9,847 bases of DNA, taken from assembly GCA_031266255.1 (NCBI GenBank), contig JAISBK010000079.1:1-9847 (forward strand). Reading direction: 5' to 3'. Both the position numbers and the translations under genes were made by a program. Below are positions 1 through 6,066 of this stretch, in pieces (the first letter of the stretch is position 1; each line of letters begins with the position of its first letter). This stretch comes from Treponema sp. (GTDB lineage: Bacteria; Spirochaetota; Spirochaetia; Treponematales; Breznakiellaceae). A model generated the notes under the pieces. It saw only the letters and a list, made by a program, of their open reading frames with translations. It made no database searches and was not told the DNA's origin.

Positions 1-53
1 AACCGTTTTTCTTCTTCTTTCGTTAAATGTACCTGATAGGTTTTCCCTCTCAT
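1..53 (-). CDS. IS630-family transposase, N-terminal fragment (cut by window edge)
   Basis: Reading the minus strand from position 53, an ATG opens a frame that stays open to the window edge: MRGKTYQVHLTKEEEKR, then Leu or Phe. A short basic start followed by a Y-x-V-x-L-T-x-E-E pattern is typical of the first helix of the IS630-family helix-turn-helix transposase. A strong Shine-Dalgarno (GGAGGGG, plus-strand 62-68) lies 8 nt before the ATG, and a good promoter lies behind it, so the start is real. The rest of the gene, including the DDE catalytic domain, is outside the window, so intactness cannot be judged. The element's outer terminus should lie between this gene and dinD; a TA dinucleotide (the usual IS630 target) occurs at 117-118, but I cannot fix the boundary without the other end. 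Family assignment rests on only 17 residues. Confidence 0.5.
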   Translation of the reverse strand, partial: MRGKTYQVHLTKEEEKR

Positions 54-61
54 CTGTTTTA

Positions 62-111
62 CCCCTCCCGTGGGTAGGGATATTTTATACCTTTATTTGT
101 AGTTTAATCAA
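62..111 (-). promoter_or_regulatory. Promoter and RBS for the minus-strand transposase-like gene
   Basis: On the minus strand TTGATT (plus-strand 106-111) is the -35 and TATAAA (84-89) the -10, with a 16-bp spacer. Transcription would begin near 77, leaving a short leader that carries the Shine-Dalgarno at 62-68. The -35 faces the dinD -35 across 18 bp, so the two promoters are divergent and close enough to affect each other. Confidence 0.5.
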
Positions 112-129
112 GATACTAGTGTCAGGGTC

Positions 130-157
130 TTGAAAATCCACAAAATGGCCTTATAAT
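130..157 (+). promoter_or_regulatory. dinD promoter
   Basis: TTGAAA (130-135) and a perfect TATAAT (152-157) are separated by 16 bp. The predicted transcription start falls at about 163-165, on the first ATG of dinD (164). A 6-bp inverted repeat, TCAAGA (108-113) and TCTTGA (128-133), overlaps both this -35 and that of the divergent gene and could be an operator. I see no E. coli-type (CTG-N10-CAG) or Bacillus-type (GAAC-N4-GTTC) LexA box, so SOS control cannot be claimed. Confidence 0.6.
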
Positions 158-163
158 GAGGGC

Positions 164-1015
164 ATGAGTGATGATATGTCAGATATAGGTTCATATTTTG
201 ATGCTGAACATCCTGCTTTTGAAGATTTTTACCATGAAAATGGACAAATTTATTGGTATGCGTCTGACTTTATCCACTGGCTCGGATATCGGGAATATTC
301 CCCTACTATGCAACCCATCAATAAAGCTATGTCGGTTTGTCTAAGCATTCCCTCCATCATAACCGCCGATCACTTTAGGGAAGAAGTCAGGTATCTTGGC
401 AGGAAGCCGATTAAGGATTTTAAACTTTCCCGCTTTGCCTGTTATCTTGTCTCTATGAATGCCGATGTCAAAAAGGTGCAGGTGGCAAAAGCTCAAGTCT
501 ATTTTGCCGCCTTTACCGCTTCTTTTCAAGAATACGTCAAATCCCATGAAGATATGGAGCGCGTGTGGCTTCGCAAAGACATCAGCGAAGGGGAAAAATC
601 CCTTGCATCGACTGCCAAACAAGCCGGAGTTGTCCGCTATGATTACTTTGCTAATAAGGGCTACATGGGCCTTTATAATATGTCAATTCATAAAATTAGG
701 GAATTAAAAGGTATCCCCGGTAGAGAAACCCCTCTTGATTATATGGGATCGGAAGAATTAGGCGCTAATATTTTCCGTATTACCCAAACCAACGCAAAAA
801 TAAAACGGGAAAATATCCGTGGTCAACATGACTTAGAGCAAGCGGCATTACAAGTTGGACAGACGGTACGAAATGCAATACGGGAAACGGGAGGTACCAT
901 GCCGGAAGATTTACCTGCGGAAGTCCATGTCAAGAAAATCAAATCTGAACTTAAAAAGACCAGTAAAGAACTCAACAAGGCAGATAAAAAACTTATCAAG
1001 AAAAAGAAAAAATAA
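164..1015 (+). CDS. dinD: DinD-family (DNA damage-inducible protein D) protein
   Basis: The 283-residue protein has the DinD family layout. Residues about 30-60 (YWYASDFIHWLGYREY) and 87-115 (KLSRFACYLVSMNADVKKVQ) form the BRO-N-like N-terminal module. A charged linker with WLRKDI and the SLASTAKQAGV segment follows at about 135-156. The conserved C-terminal blocks are KGYMGLYNM (165-173), LDYMGSEELGANIFRITQT (191-209), KRENIRG (214-220) and GGTMPEDLP (243-251). A lysine-rich tail of about 25 residues ends the protein. E. coli DinD is an SOS protein reported to inhibit RecA filament function; the biochemical role here is inferred from the family only. The start at 164 sits directly at the predicted transcription start with GAGGG only 1 nt upstream. 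The in-frame ATG at 176 is the alternative, so translation is either leaderless or begins at 176. The gene lies between an IS630-like gene and an IS66 remnant, which suggests horizontally moved DNA. Confidence 0.85.
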   Translation: MSDDMSDIGSYFDAEHPAFEDFYHENGQIYWYASDFIHWLGYREYSPTMQPINKAMSVCLSIPSIITADHFREEVRYLGRKPIKDFKLSRFACYLVSMNADVKKVQVAKAQVYFAAFTASFQEYVKSHEDMERVWLRKDISEGEKSLASTAKQAGVVRYDYFANKGYMGLYNMSIHKIRELKGIPGRETPLDYMGSEELGANIFRITQTNAKIKRENIRGQHDLEQAALQVGQTVRNAIRETGGTMPEDLPAEVHVKKIKSELKKTSKELNKADKKLIKKKKK

Positions 1016-1025
1016 TCCAGGATCA

Positions 1026-1060
1026 AAAGCTGGGCGCGGTATGCTACCGCGCCCAGCTTT
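1026..1060 (+). terminator. Strong hairpin terminator downstream of dinD
   Basis: A perfect 16-bp GC-rich stem (1026-1041 pairing with 1045-1060, loop TGC) begins 10 bp after the dinD stop and is followed by a weak T-rich stretch (ATTTAT). The flanking A's and T's make it potentially bidirectional. It isolates dinD from the IS66 remnant downstream. Confidence 0.8.
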
Positions 1061-1104
1061 ATTTATAAGTGCTATGAAATATCCATTATATCTCTAAGCA
1101 GGTA

Positions 1105-1141
1105 AAATTACGGTTTTAAGTGATAGAAATTACGGTTTTAA
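1105..1141 (+). repeat. 15-bp direct repeat at the left edge of the IS66 remnant
   Basis: AAATTACGGTTTTAA occurs at 1105-1119 and again at 1127-1141, a 22-bp period. The repeats lie immediately before the point where transposase-like coding begins and mark the probable deletion or recombination junction. The stretch beginning at 1102 reads GTAA, the first bases of many IS66 ends, but no matching inverted copy is visible on the other side. Confidence 0.6.
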
Positions 1142-1620
1142 AAGTCGGGTTACATCGGGGTGCAGTGCGATACGGGAAGGGGGTAATAAAACAGATACGG
1201 CTGATGTTTGAGACGATAGGGGAGAAGGGAGAGATTGGGGAAGAGGAATGGAAGAAGCGGATGAAGCGGCACCGGGAACTCATAGTAAAACGAGCGGCAG
1301 GCACGGTGCCGGAACAAAAAGAGGCAAAGCTCATAGCGAAACGGATAAGGGAATGGGAAGAGGAATACGTTAGATTGATAGAGTGCTACCTTGAACCGAC
1401 GAACAATGCGGCGGAATTGGCGATACGGCAAACGGTACTTGACCGGATGGTTACGCAAGGAAGTCGTAGTATATGGGGCAACGAGTGGCATGAACGTTTC
1501 TGGACAGTTCTTACAACCTGTACTTTACAAAACATATCGGTAATGAAGTATCTCAAAAAATGTTTATCTGTGTATTTTTGCCTGGATATATCTCCTTGTC
1601 TCACCAATCTTGCTATATGA
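1120..1620 (+). pseudogene. IS66-family transposase, C-terminal remnant
   Basis: The open frame (GTG at 1120, though no credible start exists) gives 166 residues matching only the last part of an IS66 transposase. A basic helical segment (about 23-85) leads to the signature EPTNNAAE-LAIR (92-103), whose Glu 99 is the third catalytic acid of the DDE triad. Next come VLDRMVTQGSRS-WGNEWHERFWTVLTTC (106-134) and a C-terminal helix up to YF at 153. The two catalytic aspartates and the N-terminal zinc-finger and helix-turn-helix portions are absent, so the copy is dead. The first eight or so residues, encoded by the direct repeats, look non-native. The TGA stop at 1618-1620 overlaps the ATG of the next ORF. 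The element's right end may be near 1635, where the bases read inward as GTAACCGTTCACGG, resembling an IS66 terminus (inference). No tnpB/tnpA partner genes are visible. Confidence 0.75.
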
Positions 1621-2327
1621 CCCGTGAACGGTTACCAAATATTTTTATAGATGATACTGATAATAACAAATTCATAGGATATGTTGATCTTTATAAAAGA
1701 TATCCAGAATTACATATCAGAGATATTTATATATATGAGAAGTATATAGTTCTAGAAGAATTGTTTCAAAATGAAAAGAATTGGTATATAGGCGGGTTTA
1801 GTGTTTATAAATATAATAAAGAATTTAAATATAGTGAATACCAAACAAGAGGAAAAAAATTGTACAGTAAGATTGGCGATCCTTATTGGTTTAAAGGTAT
1901 TAGTGATGATTTATTATTTTGTGATATAGGAACCGGGCCTTGGATTAGAGGGATTGATATATTTGATCTTGCCAATAATGATATTGTATTAGAAGGCAAT
2001 TATTATAGACGTTTTTGGCTTTCTGGCAATATTTTGTATGGGTTAGTGTTTAGCCAATGGAATGTAAAGAGGGCAAATTTTGATGATTATCTAGTACAAA
2101 TGTATTACAAATATTTTAAGATGACAGAAAAGCCGGAAGAAAAGGAAGAATATAAATGGCTATTTCAAGAATTTATTTTAAACTATAATTATAATATTTT
2201 AACAAAAGAAATAACTAATTTATCTGGTGAATATATGTTCAATAAAATAGAAATAGAAAAAACATCGTCTAAAGAGGCTGTTTACGCTCATCCACCTTAC
2301 AGTGAGCTCGAGATCCGGTTTGCCTAG
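1617..2327 (+). CDS. AT-rich orphan ORF of unknown function, probably 5'-truncated by the IS66 element
   Basis: I do not recognise this protein. It is about 236 residues from ATG 1617 (255 from ATG 1560), much more AT-rich than the genes downstream, and rich in Tyr, Trp, Phe, Ile and Asn. It has no signal peptide or membrane helix; alternating aromatic and polar stretches suggest a beta-rich fold. Neither start has a Shine-Dalgarno, and both lie in what looks like IS66 sequence, so the first ten or so codons are probably an accident of IS insertion and the true N-terminus is lost. The final 15 codons (from about 2275) become markedly richer in GC, suggesting that the C-terminus also runs into foreign sequence. 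It may therefore be an internal gene fragment. Its neighbours give no functional hint, and expression would depend on read-through from the remnant. Confidence 0.45.
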   Translation: MTRERLPNIFIDDTDNNKFIGYVDLYKRYPELHIRDIYIYEKYIVLEELFQNEKNWYIGGFSVYKYNKEFKYSEYQTRGKKLYSKIGDPYWFKGISDDLLFCDIGTGPWIRGIDIFDLANNDIVLEGNYYRRFWLSGNILYGLVFSQWNVKRANFDDYLVQMYYKYFKMTEKPEEKEEYKWLFQEFILNYNYNILTKEITNLSGEYMFNKIEIEKTSSKEAVYAHPPYSELEIRFA

Positions 2328-2440
2328 GTCATTCCGCTGCGCTTCATTCATCGGTAAAACACCCGCGCTACCCTGTTTCATCTGAGCCTGCATAATCAAA
2401 GCAAACCCCACGTTAAGGTCATATTCTTAGAGAGGTAGCT
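2328..2440. other. Intergenic junction before comEC
   Basis: This 113-bp stretch separates the AT-rich accessory DNA from the GC-richer core cluster. The minus strand is open from 2419 leftward past 2300 and translates to a protein-like string (NVGFALIMQAQMKQG, then VLPMNEAQRND), which could be the remnant of a lost gene; I cannot name it. I find no convincing promoter for comEC here. The Shine-Dalgarno of comEC (AGAGAGG) lies at 2429-2435. Confidence 0.35.
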
Positions 2441-3943
2441 ATGGCAGAACCCTTTCACGCACCTCCCCTCCTGTATGGAGCCTTGGGAGCCGCAGTAAGT
2501 TATTATGGGGTTAGTTTCTTATCCAGGAAAGATGGGCTTCCCTGGCTGCTGGGGATACTGCTGGTCATGGGCATCCTGGGAAGCCTCATGCAGGTACTGG
2601 CCCAACACCCAACGCTGTTTGGTAAGGCCCTGAGAACGTACCGCCACGTACGCCGGTACAGGGTATACAGCATTACCCTAATCCTTGGTTTCAGTCTGGG
2701 GCTTGGCGTGGGAAACCAGGTAAAACCGCTCTGGTTTGGCATCCCCGAAGACCAGATCAGGGGTATCTACGGAACCCTCAAGGAAGATCCTCGGGCCTTT
2801 CATGATAGCCGGGGTATGGGATACCTGGCATTGCAGAACGTATCCGGGAAAGGGGGACTCAGGGCATCGGCGGCAGGAACCCTGCGGGTATTTTTCCCAG
2901 AGGGGACTATTCCCCGCTTACAGGAATTTGGCCGGGGGAGCGAAGTATACCTAGAAGGGACGATCCGTACCTCCGAACCAAAGACCAAGACCGCGGGCAC
3001 ACTCGGGAAGTACTTCCAGGCGCAATCAGTACACCTGCTGCGACCTGCACCTGCGCTGGAACAACTGAGAACCCGGGGGCATAGCGCGCTTATGAAACGA
3101 TTCTCCTCAGAGCCCTGGGGTGGGCTGGCAGGAGCGCTCCTTTTAGGGGTAAAAGACCAGCTTGATACCGAACTCTCCCAAGCATATCAGTACGCAGGGT
3201 GTTCCCATGTATTGGCCCTTTCCGGGATGCATCTGGCCATTCTTACCGCGGTGCTTGCCTTGTTCCTCAGAAGACCTTTGGGACTCAAAGCCGCAGCCCT
3301 TCTCGGAGGGTGCTGTATCCTGGGGTATGTATATCTGGTGGGAAACCTCCCCTCTTTGGAACGGGCCGCCATCATGTACCTGCTGGGAACCCTGGCAGTC
3401 CTGGGATCCCTTCCTAAACAAGGATCTGCGTTGCTCAGTTTGGCCTTTTTGCTTCAGATCCTCTTACGCCCGGAATCAGGGCAGAGTATTTCCTTTATCC
3501 TGTCGTATCTGGCCTTGGCAGGCATCCTTTCGGTGGGTAACCCCATCCATGTACTTATCCAGGGGAGGATCCCCGAAGTCCTTGCCAAGCCTCTGGCGGC
3601 ATCCCTGGGGGCCTTCATCGCTACTGCGGCAAGCACGGTCTGTTTTTTTGGGGTCTTACGGCCCATAGGGATCCTAGCCGGCCTGATTATCGTACCCTTG
3701 ACCACCCTGTTCATGCTGGGAGCCTTGGCTGCGCTGATCCTGCCGGGGAACTATCTTGGGCTTATCTTGAGCTTCCTGTATGATGTACTCATGCGTTTGG
3801 TCTCCTTGGCTGCCCAAGTTCCGGGGATACCGGTTTTAGATACCCTGGTTGTAGCCGCGCTATCCCTAGGGGTATCTGGAGCGCTCATGGTCTTGAGCCA
3901 TAGACAAACCCTGATGAGGAGCAATCTTGTCCCCTTTGCATGA
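2441..3943 (+). CDS. comEC: ComEC/Rec2-family competence membrane protein lacking the C-terminal hydrolase domain
   Basis: ComEC forms the inner-membrane channel for single-stranded DNA during natural transformation. The 500 residues show three N-terminal membrane segments (about 10-27, 33-54, 75-92) and a soluble OB-like region (about 105-200, including IRGIYGTL, RVFFP and YLEGTIR). The competence domain then covers about 222-485: GALLLGVKDQL (231-241), the hallmark SHVLALSGMHL (255-265), SLERAAIMYLLG (305-316), SFILSYLALAGI (351-362) and several further hydrophobic helices. Full-length ComEC is roughly 700-800 residues because of a metallo-beta-lactamase-like domain. None is present here, and the next gene starts before the stop, so this is a natural short form rather than a frameshift. 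The start at 2441 has AGAGAGG 5 nt upstream. Whether it still serves DNA uptake is unclear. It leads a tightly packed operon. Confidence 0.88.
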   Translation: MAEPFHAPPLLYGALGAAVSYYGVSFLSRKDGLPWLLGILLVMGILGSLMQVLAQHPTLFGKALRTYRHVRRYRVYSITLILGFSLGLGVGNQVKPLWFGIPEDQIRGIYGTLKEDPRAFHDSRGMGYLALQNVSGKGGLRASAAGTLRVFFPEGTIPRLQEFGRGSEVYLEGTIRTSEPKTKTAGTLGKYFQAQSVHLLRPAPALEQLRTRGHSALMKRFSSEPWGGLAGALLLGVKDQLDTELSQAYQYAGCSHVLALSGMHLAILTAVLALFLRRPLGLKAAALLGGCCILGYVYLVGNLPSLERAAIMYLLGTLAVLGSLPKQGSALLSLAFLLQILLRPESGQSISFILSYLALAGILSVGNPIHVLIQGRIPEVLAKPLAASLGAFIATAASTVCFFGVLRPIGILAGLIIVPLTTLFMLGALAALILPGNYLGLILSFLYDVLMRLVSLAAQVPGIPVLDTLVVAALSLGVSGALMVLSHRQTLMRSNLVPFA

Positions 3944-4868
3944 TATGTTGTATGAGGCGGTTTTACATACCGCCTCAACCCAAGCCCCGCTTAACTATGA
4001 CTCTCCTTTAGCGCTTAAAGCCTTTCTCGAGACCTGCGGTTTAGGGATGCGGAAAAAATTCGGACAGAATTTTCTGATTAACCCCGGCGCGCGGAAGACC
4101 CTGCTGGATGCCCTGGAGCTAGAGCCGGGAGAGGGAGTGTGGGAGATCGGGCCTGGCCTGGGGGCCATGACCTGGGATCTCTTGGAACGAGGGGCTTGGG
4201 TGAAGGCATTTGAGATCGATCCCGGGTTTATCCAGGTATTACGCACTTTTTTTGGAACCCATCCCCGGTTTTGTCTTGTACCCGGGGATGTGCTTAAAAC
4301 CTGGCCCCATGCCGGGGAGGAAAAGTACCTGCTGGGGAACCTGCCCTATACCATTGGCTCCCGGGTCTTAGGGACTTTTATTGAACAAAACCGGCTTTTT
4401 ACCCGTATGGTGGTAACGGTGCAGCGAGAGTTAGCCCAGCGTATGCGGGCAACCCCTGGTTCCAAGGACTACTCCTCGTTTTCCGTGCTTTGTACTTCGG
4501 CCTACACCATTAAGCCCCTGAGCATCTTGAAAGGTTCTTCCTTTTATCCGGTTCCTCATGTGGAATCCCAGGGGTTGAGGCTTGATCTTCGCACCGATGT
4601 GGATCCCCGCCGGTATCCGGCTTGTTTTAGACCCCTGGTCCGGTGTTTGTTTGCATCCCGGCGAAAAACCATTAAACATAACGTATACGGTTTCGTGGCT
4701 TCGTATATACTTACTAAACAGGGAATATCCAAGGACTCGGCGCGTATTACCCGGGAGGTCTTGGATTTCTGCGGTATATCCGGGGATAAACGAGCCGAGG
4801 TATTGGGGCTTGAAGACTTTGTTGCTTTGGCCGCAGTATTAGAACGTATTACTAACGCAGAACTATAA
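3927..4868 (+). CDS. rsmA: 16S rRNA (adenine1518/1519-N6,N6)-dimethyltransferase
   Basis: RsmA (KsgA) uses SAM to dimethylate two adjacent adenines near the 3' end of 16S rRNA, a late step of small-subunit assembly. Visible motifs are KKFGQNFLIN (43-52), the SAM-binding EIGPGLGAMT (73-82), the acidic EID (96-98), GDVL (120-123), the catalytic NLPY (138-141), YPVPHVES (207-214) and the FASRRKTIKHN block (242-252). At 313 residues it is longer than the E. coli enzyme (273) because of an N-terminal extension containing NYDSPLALKAFLE, which I associate with spirochaetal homologues. I chose the TTG at 3927 because GAGGAG lies exactly 5 nt before it. The ATG at 3945 is in frame but has no Shine-Dalgarno. 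The TTG start overlaps the end of comEC by 17 bp, implying translational coupling. A perfect hairpin lies just inside the gene. Confidence 0.93.
   Translation: MSPLHDMLYEAVLHTASTQAPLNYDSPLALKAFLETCGLGMRKKFGQNFLINPGARKTLLDALELEPGEGVWEIGPGLGAMTWDLLERGAWVKAFEIDPGFIQVLRTFFGTHPRFCLVPGDVLKTWPHAGEEKYLLGNLPYTIGSRVLGTFIEQNRLFTRMVVTVQRELAQRMRATPGSKDYSSFSVLCTSAYTIKPLSILKGSSFYPVPHVESQGLRLDLRTDVDPRRYPACFRPLVRCLFASRRKTIKHNVYGFVASYILTKQGISKDSARITREVLDFCGISGDKRAEVLGLEDFVALAAVLERITNAEL
3953..3977 (+). promoter_or_regulatory. Perfect hairpin at the start of rsmA
   Basis: TGAGGCGGT (3953-3961) and ACCGCCTCA (3969-3977) form a 9-bp perfect stem with a 7-nt loop, 10 bp after the comEC stop and 27-51 nt into rsmA from the TTG. 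It has no following T-run, so it is not an ordinary terminator. A competing smaller pairing, GTATG (3950-3954) with CATAC (3966-3970), shares its bases. It could tune rsmA translation or start choice, or stabilise a processed mRNA end; the function is inference. Confidence 0.4.
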
Positions 4869-4884
4869 GGTAAGGAGAAACCTA

Positions 4885-5580
4885 ATGGCAATCAGGGACG
4901 CGCTCGGGCGTATACAGGAACGGATCCAAGAAGCCTGCATCCGTTCCGGCAGGAATCGAGCTACAATTCAGCTCATGGGAGTGTCGAAGTTTCATAGTAG
5001 TGCAGAAATCGAGGAAGCCTGGCAAGAAGGAATCAGGCTTTTTGGGGAAAGCAGGGTACAAGAGGCAGTGGAAAAATTCACCCCGTTTAAGCAGCAGCAC
5101 CCTGAAATAGCACTGCACCTCATCGGTTCCCTCCAGCGTAATAAGGCAAAGACCGCGGTGTCCTTCTTTGACGGTATTCAGTCGGTGGATCGGGATGAAC
5201 TTATCAGCGAACTGGGAACCTTGACCGCGCAACGGGATAGACCTTTGGGGATTCTCTTGGAGTTCCATACTGGGGAGGAGACGAAAAGCGGTTTTCTCGA
5301 TACGGAACAGCTCTACCGGGCAACGGAAAAGGTGTTATCCTATCCAGGGCTGGTCCTGCGGGGACTCATGACCATGGCCCCCTATACCGATGATACGACC
5401 CAGATTCGTGCAGCCTTCCGGTCTCTGGTTGTTGTACGAGATAATCTTGCCTCCCGATTTCCAGCCTGCGATTGGTCTTGTCTTTCCATGGGGATGTCCC
5501 AGGACTTTGAAATTGCTATCGAAGAAGGCTCAACCTTGATAAGAATAGGAACTGCCCTGTTTGGGGAACGTTATCTATGA
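4885..5580 (+). CDS. yggS: YggS/PLPBP-family pyridoxal phosphate homeostasis protein
   Basis: This is a 231-residue single-domain alanine-racemase-like TIM barrel that binds PLP and controls the free pool of vitamin B6; the family has no established catalytic activity. Motifs: VSK with the PLP-binding Lys 35 (33-35), LFGESRVQEAVEK (52-64, family FGENrvQE), HLIGSLQRNKAK (78-89), IQSVDRDEL (98-106), KSGF (134-137), LRGLMTMAP (158-166) and the phosphate-binding LSMGMSQDFEIAIEEGST-IRIGTALFG (200-227). The length is normal for the family. AAGGAG lies 7 nt before the ATG, and the gap from rsmA is only 16 bp. The TGA overlaps the ATG of the next gene by 4 bp. The FGES variant in place of FGEN is a mild deviation. 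Confidence 0.93.
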   Translation: MAIRDALGRIQERIQEACIRSGRNRATIQLMGVSKFHSSAEIEEAWQEGIRLFGESRVQEAVEKFTPFKQQHPEIALHLIGSLQRNKAKTAVSFFDGIQSVDRDELISELGTLTAQRDRPLGILLEFHTGEETKSGFLDTEQLYRATEKVLSYPGLVLRGLMTMAPYTDDTTQIRAAFRSLVVVRDNLASRFPACDWSCLSMGMSQDFEIAIEEGSTLIRIGTALFGERYL

Positions 5581-6065
5581 AGGGTATAAAGATAGGGACG
5601 GTACGAGTCCTGGGACTTGGCTTGTTCTTAGGGGTCCTCTTGCCGGTCCATGCCCAAACAACCACGACCGGCGCGTTCGATACCACGGGTTTTCCCCAGT
5701 GGGTGAAGGATCTGAGGCGAGGGGAGATCGTGGCTTTTGGCTCTTTTCCGCTTACCATGTTATTCACCCTCACCGCAGTGGATCTCTATCGCTGCGCCAA
5801 CCATGATTGGGATACCCGTTATGCTCCCTGGCCCGCGAAGTCTGCAGGGGCAGTGGATATGACCAAGGATGAGCAAATGAACACCCTGGCCATAGCCGCG
5901 GCAAGCTCAATGCTCATCGCCGTGATTGACTTTTTTATCGTGCGTTATAAGCGAACGAAACAGGCCCGGGAACTCGAACAGCTCCCTAAAGGGGTACCGA
6001 TTATCATCAGAAAGCCCGTGGTCCCGGAAAACCAGGGAACGTCTACCGAAGCCGAGGCTCCGTGA
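5577..6065 (+). CDS. Small secreted/membrane protein of unknown function, apparently conserved in treponemes
   Basis: The 162-residue product starts with a typical signal peptide: basic residues K2, K5 and R10, a hydrophobic core at 11-23 and a probable cleavage after VHA (24-26). The rest has two likely membrane segments, about 51-70 (IVAFGSFPLTMLFTLTAVDL) and 103-123 (TLAIAAASSMLIAVIDFFIVR). These flank an aromatic, probably periplasmic loop (NHDWDTRYAPWPAKSAG, 75-91). A basic, then Pro/Glu-rich tail ends the protein. No enzyme motif is visible. I recall similar proteins in this position in treponemes but no assigned role. The gene overlaps yggS by 4 bp (ATGA), and the pseudouridine synthase begins 1 bp after its stop, so it is translated as part of the operon. 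Function is unknown; a role in the envelope is an inference from topology. Confidence 0.8.
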   Translation: MKGIKIGTVRVLGLGLFLGVLLPVHAQTTTTGAFDTTGFPQWVKDLRRGEIVAFGSFPLTMLFTLTAVDLYRCANHDWDTRYAPWPAKSAGAVDMTKDEQMNTLAIAAASSMLIAVIDFFIVRYKRTKQARELEQLPKGVPIIIRKPVVPENQGTSTEAEAP

Positions 6066-6066
6066 A

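Noticed and set aside
1150..1491. Minus-strand open frame across the IS66 remnant
   Set aside because: It mirrors the plus-strand IS66 sequence; the plus frame carries the PTNNAAE signature.
5926..6066. Upstream extension of the pseudouridine synthase frame to ATG 5926
   Set aside because: It overlaps the small membrane protein gene almost fully, encodes low-quality basic sequence, and the S4 domain starts just after ATG 6067, which has its own GAGG.
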